From NCBI GenBank assembly GCA_037783545.1, contig JBBELK010000307.1, positions 496,001 through 560,000 on the forward strand: a DNA stretch of 64,000 nt, read 5' to 3'. Under the pieces are notes generated by a model. That model worked only from the letters and a program-made list of their open reading frames with translations, made no database searches and was not told the DNA's origin. The position numbers and the translations under genes were made by a program. Below are positions 12,392 to 22,283 of the stretch, in pieces. Source of the stretch: Henricia sp. BOLD:AAB3569 (lineage: Eukaryota; Echinodermata; Asteroidea; Spinulosida; Echinasteridae). Numbering within the stretch: position 1 is the first letter of the stretch; the number at the start of each line of letters is the position of its first letter.

Positions 12392-13744
12392 CCCCCCACC
12401 CCCACCCCGAGCGACTCTGCGAAGGCCCGGCAGCCCTTGGCAAATTGTTGTCACCACACCCCCGCCCCCGCCCCCTCCATTTCAAAATGGTATAGAGACG
12501 CCGTTGGGTGGAAACAAACCCAACCTTGGGTGAAATAAGCGTGTATGAACGACCTAAAATTTTATTAGTTTTCACTCTATCCAAGGTTAATTTTCAGCGT
12601 ACCTTTGGGAGACCTTTCCTTTCTTACTTGAAAGCCGTCCTCCCACTTCTTGCTACAAGTTTTCAAGAATATTAAGACATTAAAATTACCTTGGACAGCA
12701 AAAAAACCAGTCTCAGGCAATCTAGATTCCTGGAAAATCGTAGTAAAAATTGCATGGTGGGAGGTCGGATTTAGAGAATAAAAGTGTATATATACAGACA
12801 TTCTCAGGTAATCTCAATAGGTTTCGGAGTACACCCCTCAAAATAAATGTTATCTCCACAGAGGTCAGTGGCTTTGCTAAAAAATAAATGAAAGCAACTC
12901 AAAAATCGATAAATAAAAACCCTTTTCTCTGACCTAATCCAGACAATTTTTATCTGATTTTTTTATAATATCTTCAGCTTTATTTAACATGCGATCTGGC
13001 AATATACGATAAACAGTACTGTTTTACCATTCGATTTAATGCGCTGAACCCTCAGAAAAGAGTCTAAATTCGTGTTGACCTCCGTAGGAGAATCAATTTT
13101 TCTAAAAAGCTTTTGCACTCATTTAAAAAAAAAACCAAACATATTTCTCTGGATTCGAAAAGAGGGTAATCCGCACTCTTAAATAGTGTGCGATTTGGGC
13201 AGGTATACAGTAATTTCTAGCACGAGAGCAAAACACTGAGAAATAGTGAATGTTTTAGCCGTGAATTCCACGTGTTAAACACCCCGTCGTGAGGCAAACT
13301 TACAAACATTCAACAGACCCGATATGGCGTTACATGCTCAGGACTGCGAGAAACGTCATTTGTGATTGGCTAAGAAACGTTGCTGAATAAAGTTGCTCCT
13401 GGTTCGTTAATTAGTAGTGGGTGTGTTTACAAAATAGAACAGCATAATGCAAAAGAAACTTGGGACGAACTTAGCGATGCTGAAGCTAACGGAATAGGCA
13501 AGGAACTTAGGTTGTAGGAATGAACAAAAAGTTGCTTCCAAAAAGTGATTTTTATTGCACAAGGGTAAAACTGTGAAATGTTTTACGAGAAGAGGTGTTC
13601 TACAGGTAATTATGGCCCGACCATATATCATCGCAAGAAATGATTTTATAGCAAAAGTAAAGACAGCTAAAATTTCAACTTACCCGCTTCTGAAAGCAGT
13701 AAAACTATCTGAAACACAGCGAGGACAATAATTAGCCTCTCCAT
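1..13744 (-). CDS. Signal peptide + Thr-rich 22-residue repeat + SEA-domain glycoprotein (5' four exons, gene runs off left edge)
   Basis: Gene span; coding exons are 13744-13684, 7522-2999, 2031-1889 and 1279-1 (partial). Intron phases agree at every junction: phase 1, phase 1, phase 0. The product, at least about 2,000 residues here, begins with a hydrophobic signal peptide. It continues with about 68 copies of a charged Thr-rich repeat, then a SEA domain split between exons 3 and 4, then an S/T/P-rich stalk. SEA domains typically sit in heavily O-glycosylated extracellular proteins and often self-cleave at G-SVVV-like sites; here the motif reads FQRGSVAA. This suggests a mucin-like secreted or membrane protein. 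No transmembrane segment is visible and it may lie beyond position 1. Exons missed between 13684 and 7522 cannot be excluded. The strand is supported by the splice sites and SEA domain, although the repeat exon is open in other frames too. Confidence 0.7.
1348..1680 (+). mobile_element. tRNA-derived SINE in intron 3
   Basis: The head resembles a tRNA, with an A box (TTTGGTCTAGTGGGTA) and a B box (GGGTTCAAGCC). The body contains the CCTGGGCAAGGCACTTAATCC string common in marine-invertebrate SINEs, and the tail is (ATT)n near 1665-1680. It lies between exons 3 and 4 of the glycoprotein gene. It is not a functional tRNA gene: the acceptor stem does not pair and a SINE body follows. Confidence 0.75.
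1889..2031 (-). CDS. Exon 3: first half of the SEA domain
   Basis: The acceptor TTGATACAG|AC and donor CAGCAG|GTAATA bound 143 bp: two bases completing a codon, then 47 codons. The split codon G+AC gives Asp, so the product reads DVDVDVSLAFIGRFVLETV, then SSFFKKYKEAVCQQ. The pattern of a hydrophobic first strand, a loop and the S-x-F-F-x-x-Y-x-x-x-V helix is the N-terminal half of a SEA domain. The exon ends in phase 0, as exon 4 requires. A longer frame reads into the intron but loses SEA character at the donor. Confidence 0.75.
2769..2842. repeat. 12-bp minisatellite
   Basis: About six imperfect copies of GGACTTGTGGAG / GGACATGTGAAG in tandem, inside the intron between exons 2 and 3 of the glycoprotein gene. 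The rest of 2032-2998 shows nothing recognisable. Confidence 0.7.
2999..7522 (-). CDS. Exon 2: giant repeat exon, about 68 x 22 residues
   Basis: This 4,524-bp exon (1,508 codons, both borders phase 1, so symmetric) has no stop. The acceptor reads TTTCTTTAG|TC and the donor AAAG|GTTAGC, a non-consensus but usable 5' site. The product repeats a 22-residue unit close to E-S-V-T-T-x-K-P-A-D-x-T-D-V-x-V-V-V-S-x-D-K. Each unit has three or four Thr, one or two Ser, a Lys-Pro step and an acidic tail, alternating beta-prone VVV stretches with charged ones. Units vary in the middle (TDIDVIVSED, TRIIVVVSED, TDVGVVVSGD). No enzymatic domain is visible. The composition suggests an extended, possibly O-glycosylated extracellular region. 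Copy number probably varies between alleles. Confidence 0.85.
2999..7522. repeat. 66-bp coding minisatellite
   Basis: DNA counterpart of the 22-residue repeat: about 68 units of 66 bp in tandem. As 66 is a multiple of three and the consensus lacks stops in several frames, long antisense reading frames run through the same DNA (for example 4120-6321 and 6325-7578 on the plus strand). These are treated as shadows. Confidence 0.95.
7523..9479. other. Intron 1 of glycoprotein gene, no gene seen
   Basis: AT-rich sequence with no convincing exon on either strand. The stretch 8640-8830 loosely resembles the TTAA-flanked MITE at 19839-20202 (GTGTCCAGATCACA, then a gapped similar interior), so it is probably an old relative. 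One TAGGCCTA octamer lies near 9305. Confidence 0.5.
9396..10690. repeat. Duplicated segments and GGTCGCCAAC-rich repeats
   Basis: The segment 9396-9570 (GGGGCCGTACC, then GATCGGATAACATATATCC) recurs at 10267-10449. The segment from about 9950 to 10186 recurs almost identically at 10450-10676. The second copies are joined directly, so a block was duplicated and partly deleted. The interior is made of short degenerate units around GGTCGCCAACTGG and GGTCGTCAGTGG. Confidence 0.8.
9480..9712 (-). mobile_element. tRNA-derived SINE, minus orientation
   Basis: Read on the minus strand it has a B-box string (GTGGGTTCGAATTCC) followed by CCCTTGAGCAAGGGACTTTGCC, the usual SINE body. Its distal part (GCCGTTGGGCGCC) is present a second time at about 10380-10430, within the duplicated block. 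Confidence 0.65.
12124..12155. repeat. Poly-C tract
   Basis: A near-pure C run. The minus strand is therefore poly-G and could form G-quadruplexes. Confidence 0.95.
12361..12480. repeat. Poly-C tract and C-rich flank
   Basis: About 30 uninterrupted C, then further C-rich runs up to about 12477. Length is likely unstable and assembly here may be imprecise. Confidence 0.95.
13684..13744 (-). CDS. Exon 1: signal peptide of the repeat/SEA glycoprotein
   Basis: The ATG at 13744 opens 20 codons plus one base. The peptide starts MERL and continues with an uninterrupted hydrophobic run (IIVLAVFQIVLLL) ending SEA, a textbook signal peptide. It stops exactly at a strong donor, GCGG|GTAAGT, in phase 1. 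That phase matches the acceptor of the giant repeat exon at 7522: the split codon G+TC gives Val, and the join reads SEA-V-SEENESVTT. The exon is too short to stand alone as an ORF; it was found by looking for a phase-1 donor upstream. The 6.2-kb intron holds SINEs and duplicated segments. Confidence 0.62.
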
Positions 13745-13874
13745 AGCTGTGGATGATCGGATCCCAGACTAAGTTCTAGATAACTAGTCCGTTTGCAGGT
13801 GCCTACACGAACTGCTAGAATTAACGCGCAATGCTAGCTATAGGATTACATCCTCGAACATAACAAAAGCCGCC

Positions 13875-13881
13875 AAATATA
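13875..13881 (-). promoter_or_regulatory. TATA-like box upstream of the glycoprotein gene
   Basis: The minus strand reads CTATATTTGGCGG, with TATATTT 131 bp upstream of the exon 1 ATG (13744). Position and sequence suit a core promoter with transcription starting near 13850. No initiator can be assigned with confidence. Confidence 0.3.
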
Positions 13882-14684
13882 GCAGACAGCATTCAAAGTA
13901 TCTTTTTGCTGCCCTTGCGATTTGCGAACTGGGTGATTCTTTGTAAGTCACCCTATATACGCTCCGTCAGGTTCTATTGCCGTCGACAAAAACAACGCGA
14001 TCCGCTTCGCCTATCTGTCGCACCTTTCACTTCATTCCATTTTCCCCTGTGCGGGAATGGCCTTACACTTAAGCCCACTTTCGGTGAGTTCTGGACAAGG
14101 CAATCTTTTGTTGAGAAAAATCACGACAATTGGCGGGTGGAGGACATTGGAGAACTCCCATGCTTGTAATTGGTGAATTAGTGAATTCAGATTTTAATTT
14201 TGCTCTCTGCGCATTGGTTTGCGCACACTTCGACTCCGGAATAACAAGTCGCTTCTTTCTACAAAATGAACTGACGATACCAATGAACGTTTGGACATTT
14301 TTCGTTTCTGGTGCACTTTCACTTTATCCTTTATCAACACCACTGATTGGTAAAGAGGAATTATACCCAAGAAACAAAAGACATTGTGCTGAACAAGTGT
14401 AGGCCTAACTCTTACATCATTTTTATGCAAAGAATAAGGATTTTGACCCGCTGAAAATCGGATACGAGCTTCACAAAGAATGGTAATTGCAGCGACACCG
14501 TGTAACATGGCGCCGCCATTTTGTACGGAAACTGCCAAATTTTTTTTTGCAGACAACTACTTCATGTACTCCTTTTGCAGTACTACGGAGCTCAGGAAGT
14601 GCCATCCAACTATTTGATATCCTAAGATAATTTATCATAGGATGACGACATATTCATTGCATTCCGTGACGTCAACAACGATTA
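13882..14684. other. Intergenic, upstream of the glycoprotein gene
   Basis: No supported gene. Short open frames on both strands at 13906-14556 show no recognisable domain or splice context. The string AACATGGCGCCGCCATTTTG at about 14506 is palindromic and carries a YY1-like core (AAAATGGCGGC) on the minus strand. Confidence 0.4.
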
Positions 14685-14956
14685 TATCCGCCATTACTGT
14701 TTCAATACTACGGCACACCAAAGCGAAAATAATTCAACACTGATAGTTCTAGCATCAATCCTGAAAAACAAGTCTCAACATTTTTTTTAAATTGCCAACA
14801 AAAGCACGATATGCCGGTTTCAAACAGTCTATCAACATTTAAAAGTCATGCCAACCTTTTTTTCCTAGCGCAACATTTGCGAAAATATGCGTCAACATCT
14901 TTTAAAAATTATTTTCGCTTTGGCGTGCCATAGTATGGACACAGTGATGGCGGATA
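14685..14956. mobile_element. Foldback MITE
   Basis: Inverted ends TATCCGCCATTACTGT and ACAGTGATGGCGGATA, continuing inward through GCACACCAAAGCGAAAATAA and its complement TTATTTTCGCTTTGGCGTGC. The interior is short and non-coding, so this is a non-autonomous DNA element. The family is not recognised. Confidence 0.8.
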
Positions 14957-15771
14957 GCAACCGGTTGTCAAGAAAGTGAAACCCAAGAATACAGGGTTTG
15001 CAACGTTCAAGAACTTTAATGATATCGTCACCGTCATCATGAAGAGACACAAATGGCAAAATATCGCGTTTTCATCGATTTTGAGATTTTGGCAGAAAAC
15101 GACTAAGTACTGCACCGCCTAAAACCTTGTGAAGTACATTTGTCGAAAATATAAAGAGAAGTCTAATTACTGTAGGCCCTAATTAGCCACGTGGGAAAAT
15201 TTCACAAAAGTCCCATTTTCCGTTTTCACGAAGAGAGAAAGTCGCTTTTGCCTGTCTGTGAAGACGGAATTAATACAGGCGCGCTTGGGCAAGAACAGCG
15301 TTTCGCGTTTTCACGAAGAGACAAATGTCTTTGGAAATTAATTATTTAGGTTTGAAGGATTTCATTAATATTTTACTGGTAAAGTTTTGAGATTCAAGAT
15401 TCAAACATTTCATAAAGATCACACATTACAAATATGCGCTGCAGAAATGCAGGAATTCTAATTTCAAAAAGTGACCAACGTACGAAAATAAATCGGGCAG
15501 CCAGTGAAAACGTTGTCTCCAGTCAAAATTCAATTTTACCAACACTTGCCCGATTTTAATGAATTTTGTGTCTAATCCTATGTTGTTTGACATGACAAAT
15601 TCAACTGAAAAACGTTTAAAAACCAAAATGGCAGTCTTGTACAATTTTGAAAAAAAAATTACCAGTATAGGTCAAGAAACATAATTGTATATGTTTCTAC
15701 TTATATAGGGCGCTTTCATACATATAGGGGGTCAAATGGTTACGGGTCACTATTGCGTGTCACTATAGAGT

Positions 15772-15839
15772 CACGTGGGAAAATGCACGTGACTGCTAGC
15801 AGAATTAAAAGCACGTGACCGCTGGCAGAAAAGCACGTG
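15772..15839. promoter_or_regulatory. Cluster of four CACGTG E-boxes
   Basis: CACGTG at 15772, 15786, 15812 and 15834. The last three are embedded in a degenerate tandem unit GCACGTGACTGCTAGCAG / GCACGTGACCGCTGGCAG. Such palindromes are bound by bHLH-zip factors (Myc, USF, MITF class). No gene is visible immediately next to them, so function is uncertain. The stretch 14957-15771 shows no gene. Confidence 0.45.
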
Positions 15840-15959
15840 GCTGCTATCGGAAAAGCACATGGCTCTATTGTTCTCTCCCGATCTGGAGGACAATCAGAAT
15901 GACCCTCTTCCGGGGCAAATCGGGATGAAATCGTCCAGACAGTCCCCTCGACGGTGGAA

Positions 15960-16600
15960 AAACCCAGACACCCCCGTACTGTCCCGTACCATGACGGACC
16001 CAACACGGAAACAGTACGTTTTACCAAGGATTGACTACGGACCCAACACGGACCCAACACGAACCACCCCGTACTACCACGGACCCAACACGTTTCACCA
16101 CGAACTGCCCCGGACCCAACACGAACTGTCCCGAACTGTCCCGGAAGAGCTACGGATGCACCCTGAACCATCACGGACCCAACACGAACCGTCACGGAGA
16201 CTATAAATACAGGTGCATTTTTCATTGGTTTTCACTTTTCGACAGGACTTTGTTGTGTCCGGGGTGGTCCGGGATGGTAGGTGGCGACAACGTGTTGGGA
16301 AAATTATGCCGTATCGCCAAGTATCGCCAAGCATCATCACGTTGCCACAACGGATTCACTACGTACTGTCCCGAACCCAACACGAACCGAACACGAACCA
16401 TCCCGGATTGGGCTTCCATCCCGAATCACCCCGACTTTTTTAAACAGTTTAAAAAAGTCGGGGTGACCTCCCGAACCGCCCAGGACTATCCCGATTCATC
16501 CAATACCATCCAGAACTACTCCGGACCAAACACGAACCAACCAGGAACCAACACGGATAGCACCCCGGATCGGCAATATTTCAGTCCGGGATGGTTCGGG
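15960..16600. repeat. Degenerate GGACCCAACACGAAC minisatellite
   Basis: Many imperfect copies of GGACCCAACACGAAC, separated by CCGTCCCGAACTGTCC-like spacers. The middle (16215-16300) is inverted relative to the ends (GTTGTGTCCGGGGTGGTCC). Open frames on both strands come from the repeat composition. Confidence 0.75.
16427..16465. repeat. Perfect 19-bp hairpin
   Basis: CACCCCGACTTTTTTAAAC, one A, then its exact complement GTTTAAAAAAGTCGGGGTG. It lies within the minisatellite and may be the core of a foldback element. Confidence 0.9.
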
Positions 16601-16685
16601 GACCTTGGTGTGACTGGGGCTTTAGGTGATAGATGGGTTTACACAATTTAAGTAAAGCTACGCATCTTTAACACAAATGTTAAAT

Positions 16686-17118
16686 ATGTGCTTTTGTACG
16701 CCTGTGAGACCTGGCGTATAGTACCAATGCATCGGCACACAAGCTACCAACCTTCGTCAACACAGACGTCTGCGATATATACATGTACTCCACATTAAGT
16801 GGCAAGATAGGGTCACTAACGAAGAACTGTGGAGAAGAGCAGGACAAGAAACACTCGACCATCAGGCCAAGAGAAGAAAGTGGGGCTGGCTTGGCTATAC
16901 CTTCTTACGGAAATCTTCCTCCAGTATAGTCAGACACGCCCTCCGATGGAATCCACAAGGGAAACGTAAGCGTGGAAGACCCCGCGGAATACATGGAGAA
17001 GATCTACCGAAACAGAAGGGCAACAGATGGGCCTTTCTTGGGGACAGCTGTAGGCACCATCCCAAGACAGACAAAAACGGAGGGATCTTGTTGACGACCT
17101 ACATATGCTCCAATTGGG
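16686..17118 (+). pseudogene. 3' end of a LINE (RTE-type endonuclease-reverse transcriptase), decayed
   Basis: The plus strand starts LLYACETWR, the segment just after the reverse transcriptase domain in a widespread non-LTR family. After a frameshift it reads EELWRRAGQETLDHQAKRRK, then WGWLGYTFLRK, HALRWNPQGKRKRGRPR and GDSCRHHPKTD. The motif pair LWRR and RRKW-x-WLG, followed by NPQGKRKRGRPR, is the signature C-terminus of this group. The copy is 5'-truncated, contains stops and frame changes, and cannot be active. Boundaries are approximate. Confidence 0.75.
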
Positions 17119-17289
17119 AGTAACAGAGTTTAGAGTAAAGTATTGCATCGCTCTACATTATGAAAAGATTTATTTGTATGTATGTGATTGTGCTGTGTTA
17201 TATCGCACAGAACATTTTTTTCCAAGCAAATATTATTGCGTACCTGTACCTATTACTATAAAATAGGCCAAAATTTGTAAGAGGCCTAG

Positions 17290-17810
17290 AAATTCAGTTT
17301 CGTCTTAACTTTTTAGGGGCAACTTCAATTTTAACTAATTCGAATATGCTGAATTTTTGGTCAAAAATCGTGATATTTACAATATCTTTGCGTAAAGTTC
17401 AAATGTATTCAAATTTGGTGCAATTAATAAATCGACAGTGCTGAAACCAATTTTGGGTGATAACATTGCCACGGCTTGCTTATTGACGCAGGATGGCCAT
17501 TTGGGGGGATTTTTGCCCGTTTTGGGTTAAAAATAGTATTTTGGCCATAATGCAGCCATTTTTAATTTAAATGTACAGGTACTAATTCGATAGTGCTGAA
17601 GCCGATTCTGGTTGTTCCATTAATCCCAGCGTAAACATTAATGCAGGAGGACCAATTATTTTTGGATATTTTGTAAATTGTTGGTAAAAAAACTAGTGAT
17701 TTTTGCCATAGCCTACCTTTGTTTTAGGTTCAAATGCTTTCAAATTTGGTACAGACACTAATTCGATAGTTCTGAATCCTAATCTGCTTTGCAAAGTTTA
17801 CCGGTCATAG
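17290..17810. repeat. Diverged tandem repeat, about 155-175 bp unit
   Basis: Three degenerate copies marked by ACTAATTCGATAGTGCTGAA-like strings (near 17436, 17589 and 17765), each preceded by TTCAAATTTGGT or a close variant. AT-rich and non-coding. Confidence 0.6.
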
Positions 17811-19189
17811 TATCTGCAATCCACGAAATAAGTTACGTTAAAAGGGAAATCGTGTTAAAGCCCTACCTTCTGAAGTTCTACTAGACACGAGTCTGATCTG
17901 TCATCGTACGTTGGAATCCCGCTGCTTATCGCTGAATATATTCACAGCATTAGCTGGAGAAAAATGAGTTCGAAAAGCTAAACTAATTTAGGGTACCAAT
18001 ACTAATTTAAAGACGAACTAATTTTCGTAATTCACTTATTAAATTTGTTGAATGACTAATTATTTTTTGGGAAGACTAATTAAATTTGATGAATTACTAA
18101 TCACCCAAAATATTTGGCAAATTATACCATTTTTAAAGACTAATTACTATTAGTCATTACACAAATGTAATGACTAACCTTTAGACTGGGTGACTAAATA
18201 AAAATTAGTCAAATTATACCATGAAAGAACTTATTCTATTTCGTCAAATGACTACTTAATTTTTACAGTGATGTAGTCTAAACAGCTTCTCCATAAAAAC
18301 TTCCAAAATGTGGTATTTAGGGACCTTTTTGTGTGAAAATAAGCCTATGCATTGAATGTGGGTTTGAAATGGTACATGTCATGTGTGATTGGACATTTTT
18401 ACTGCATTAAAAATAAACAATAAAATGTGACAATCTTTGCATAAAATGATCAAAAGAGGTTCTACCCTTTTCTCCGTGTCAGTCACTTGGCTATATCTTC
18501 CCATCAGACTCCCAAATTGTCCATTTTTATTGTATGCTAGATTCCGTTTTTTAAATTGGAATTTCCGCGTTTTGACGAAATTATTTCGGTAAAATTCCAT
18601 GAAAACAACGGGGTTAGGTTAAATTATAAAGCAACTGTGCAATCAAACGAGTGTACTGACGGTTTCCATCAACGATTAACGGGATGCGGAAATTTCGCGA
18701 CTCATTATTGTACTGCATTTTACCGCATAGACGATAAAATGGTTTATGATGAGCGAACGCGGTCATTGTTGATCGGGGATTCGGCGCGGTTTTGTTCCCC
18801 TTCGAAGCCAATTTTGCACACGAGTTTCTGCACGGTTTGCCAGCCGGAGTTTGCGGACGCAAGCGAAGTCATTTTGTGGGCCACCCTACTGAATGTGCAG
18901 TGGTACTATGCGAAAGATTCTGGGCAGCCAATCACCGCAGGCCTTTCAGCCCGCACCGCCAAACATTTCGCGCGCGTAAAAAATCACTAAGTCGTCGTAC
19001 TAGGATGAGTTAACATGCTTAATTTGTTAACGACCCACCTCCACCCCGAGCGACCACCTCTTCGGTTTTTGTGTCGTTCTTCAAGGGCGCAGTTTTGGCA
19101 GGAAACCAACAGCAACTTTGCACAACTTGTGAATTGTTGTTCTTCTTGCAATAATGTTAACAAATTACACATTTAAGGCTCAATCTGCA
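17811..19189. other. Intergenic, no gene supported
   Basis: AT-rich. The stretch 18000-18230 is a loose series of GACTAATTA / ATTAGTCA words. Overlapping open frames exist at 18556-19013 on both strands (longest 144 codons), but none shows a domain, splice context or codon bias that would support a gene. Confidence 0.45.
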
Positions 19190-19312
19190 GTGCATATCCG
19201 TACAGTATGACTGCTAACTAAATAAATGTAATCAAAAGTAATCGAGTAATTTAAAACTAGACTTTACAAAGCACATCCACTTCCGCTGAGTGTACCGCTG
19301 CGGAACATGGAT

Positions 19313-19726
19313 ATGGGTCTGTCCACAGTAATGGGGTACATTTGAAAAATAAGTCAATAATTCCTTTCAGATGTCTTTAGTTTTGTTCTCAGGAGATAAC
19401 TTTTGCCCAAAAAAGTAAAAAAAAATTGCCACAACATACATTTTTGAAAATCAAGTGCACAAATTTTCCTATTAATACGCATGTAACGTGGACAGACAAT
19501 TTTGTGACATTTTTTTCCGTCTTTGTTACATGCGTAATAGGAAAATTTGTGCACGAGGTTTTCACAAATGTATGTTGTAGGACTATTTTTCTTACTCTTT
19601 GGTGAAAAAGTTATTTGCTCAGGTTAGCTTGATAATTTAAAGATAAAATTAAGACATTTGAAGTGAACTGGGACCTAAGATCTTGTATGTTACAGAAATG
19701 TACCTCATTACCGTGGACAGACCCAT
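19313..19726. mobile_element. Foldback MITE with GGGTCTGTCCAC ends
   Basis: Ends ATGGGTCTGTCCAC and GTGGACAGACCCAT; the terminal repeat continues through GTAATGGGGTACATTT. A second inner hairpin (GTGCACAAATTTTCCTATTA and its complement) forms the core. It interrupts a tandem unit after GGAACATGGAT. Confidence 0.85.
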
Positions 19727-19838
19727 GTGTCTTGGACGTAATTATTGTGCAGGGTACATGTATTGATAAGCCTACCCAATATCATCAATTGTAGTAAACT
19801 AAACTAAATGTAATCAAAAGTTATCGAGTAAACTAGAC

Positions 19839-20202
19839 TTAAAGGAGTGTGACCAGATCACTTTTTTTTACCCATAACTCCCCGGGACTTTTCTTATGGG
19901 TCATGAGATTTTTATATCATAACATCCGTTATATTTTTCTGATTACGAAACTGAAACTCCCGCGCTTCTAGGCCGCATATTTCCGAGGATATCGTCGACA
20001 ATCCACCGATTATTTGTAAACTAATTTTCCAGTATCAACGTTTATCACTGAAGGCCGACGATAGTTTTGTTCAATTTTTTACTGGAAATCGCGAATGTTT
20101 TCGGGTTTTTGGGACATGGGAGGTGTGTATGGGAGTTACTTGATAATATTGGTAAGTTACATCGAAAACTATTTTCCAGAAACTCTGGTCATGCTCCTTT
20201 AA
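19839..20202. mobile_element. TTAA-flanked MITE, AGGAGTGTGACC family
   Basis: TTAA at 19839-19842 and 20199-20202 flank ends AGGAGTGTGACCAGA and TCTGGTCATGCTCCT. The adjacent uninterrupted tandem unit reads CTAGACTTTACAAAGCAC where this one reads CTAGAC-TTAA-[element]-TTAA-CAGAGCAC, consistent with a single TTAA target. TTAA specificity is typical of piggyBac-type transposition; no transposase is present. Confidence 0.85.
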
Positions 20203-20570
20203 CAGAGCACATTCACTTCCGCTGAGTTACCGCTGCGGAACATGGATGCGCCTTAAACGTGATTGCGCAGGGATAAGGTGAAAACGTCACCCTTTGTGTG
20301 TTGGCAACTGACGTCACACTTTTGTAGTCTGTAAACTAGACTGAATGTAATTCAAAATAATCGAGTAAACTAGGGTATTGTGCAGGGTATTGATATGCCT
20401 ACCCTGAGGTACATTGCCTTAAACGTAATTGTGCAGAGTATTGATATGCCTACCCAATCTCATCAATTGTAGTAAACTAGACTAACTGTAAATAAAAGTA
20501 ATCGAGTAAACTAGGGTATTGTGCAGGGTATTGATATGCCTACCCTGGGGGTATTGATAAGCCTACCCCA

Positions 20571-22110
20571 TCTTCGGTATTCTATAAACAGTTATTTGGT
20601 ACAGTGTATTCTATAAACACTTTTTTGGTAAACCGCTGTGCATCCATCTAAATCTGGACCTTTTGGTCACATGTAATGTTTTTAACGAAGACTCAATAAA
20701 CCCTTGTACGACGACAGAGAACAAAAACCATTTGGCGTTTTGTCTCGTTCGTTTTTCTCAGCATAACGTGTGAATCTATCATTTCTCGTCACAGAATAAT
20801 GATCGAGGTTAAAGCTCTAAAAATGATGATTTTAAAATTACTGATTTTTACAAAATGAACCAGTACTTTCACATGAACATTAATGATTTAATGTTTTAAA
20901 CTGTGAATCTTTCATATTATGGTTTTGAAATGTATTCACCTTCAGGCAGGAGCACTCAAACAAGATGTCGGCCTTCGGCCCATGGCCTATATCGTGCGTA
21001 TGCTGAGAGATGTTTGGTATAACCATATGAAAGAAGAAACAAATATGATGTCACATAAGGGAAACACTGGAAAAAAATACCTACTGTCCTCAAAAGATTC
21101 CACTATTTTCTCCGAATTGCTGCATGAAGCTTTTTTGTAAACATAGACTGTTCTGTTTTGTTTTGTTGTTGTCGCATATTTTTTTCCGCAAATAACTTTG
21201 CAAATATTTGCCATCTCGTACATTTTGTCACGCACTTTGTTGCATATACTTGGCATGCCTAGGCGAGGCGTTTGTTTTTTAGTAAGAAGCAAGAGAATCT
21301 AACTAACGCGCGTAATCACCACGGGGAAAAATCTACGCTTAGGCATGCCAAATGTACAATAAGTATGCAACAAAAGTGTATGACTTTTTATTTGCAAAGA
21401 TATTTGCGAAAAAAAGTGAGACATTTCAAATATTTGCAAAGATATTTGCGACATCGCAAATATTTCATGAAATTAACAACTAAATGTATTTTAAAAAATC
21501 TTTTGCACGAAATTTTTGTTAATATTCAAGGAGGTAACCAGAATGTTCAAAAGAATGGATTTGTTTCTAACCTAACAATCATATAAAATACCTCCCGAAA
21601 ATTGCTATAGGCCTACATGGGAAGAGAACAGGAGATTTGCATTCCCCAGTTTGGATGTCGAAGCAAAAAGGTTGGTGTAATCACTACATTGCTTTGTGTA
21701 ACCGGATAAATTAGTTTACAAAACATTGGTGGATTTTTGGTGATAACTCGGAAATATACGGATTGGGGGCGCGAAATTTCAGAATGGTAATGGGAAAGAT
21801 ATGACACATAATTTTAAATATGGTATCAGAATCTGAACACCCATGGAAAAAACGGGGGCGCTGACAAATGTGAACTGATACGCTCCTTTAACACAAATAT
21901 CATGCATGGATTTTAAAGAGTTTCTGAAGTTTTGATGTACCTATGTACCTAAAATTTCGCAGGATAGTTTATTAACATTATTCTTCTCAATATTTCATAT
22001 GCCCATATTCCAGGAATCCGTAAAATTGTACTCAGTGATCCCGATGCACTGAGGTTTGCGTATAGTAATACACATGTGCAAACTTTTAAATTGATATTTG
22101 ACCAACATAA
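20571..22110. other. Intergenic with one foldback
   Basis: No gene. The stretch 21170-21470 is a loose inverted repeat (TTGGCATGCCTAGGCG and CGCTTAGGCATGCCAA, each flanked by TTTGCAAATATTTGC-like words). The stretch 21590-21895 resembles the TTAA MITE family in inverse orientation, ending TGATACGCTCCTTTAA. Confidence 0.5.
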
Positions 22111-22283
22111 TACAGATGTGCTCGAAATTATTCATACCCTTTGAAAAATCTCACATTTTTCAAATTTCCTCACTCCCAAAAACTATTGTGAAGGAACTTT
22201 CACTATATCCTAGGACAGTTAGTTGCCTTGCACAAGACCACATGTTTTTGGCTCAGCCTCATTTGCGTAACAATAGCAATGTC

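Larger units (their letters stand above)
10691..13683. other. Distal part of intron 1, no gene seen
   Basis: No convincing exon. It contains two poly-C runs (listed separately) and a short palindrome CCTTACTCTGAGTAAGG near 12083. The proline-rich and glycine-rich reading frames near 12312-12584 come from the poly-C tract. Confidence 0.5.
19190..20570. repeat. Tandem array with two inserted MITEs
   Basis: Recurrent modules: TGTAATCAAAAGTAATCGAG, AACTAGAC, CATCCACTTCCGCTGAG, ACCGCTGCGGAACATGGAT, and ATTGTGCAGGGTATTGATA with GCCTACCC. One unit is split by the foldback at 19313-19726, the next by the TTAA element at 19839-20202. The later units (20330-20560) are short and uninterrupted. Confidence 0.75.

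Noticed and set aside
12312-12584. Proline-rich and glycine-rich frames
   Set aside because: Translation of poly-C/poly-G tracts.
15740-16651. Overlapping 115-206 codon frames on both strands
   Set aside because: Degenerate minisatellite without domains; frames arise from repeat composition.
18556-18990. 144-codon plus-strand frame
   Set aside because: No recognisable domain, no splice context, and overlapping frames of similar length on both strands.
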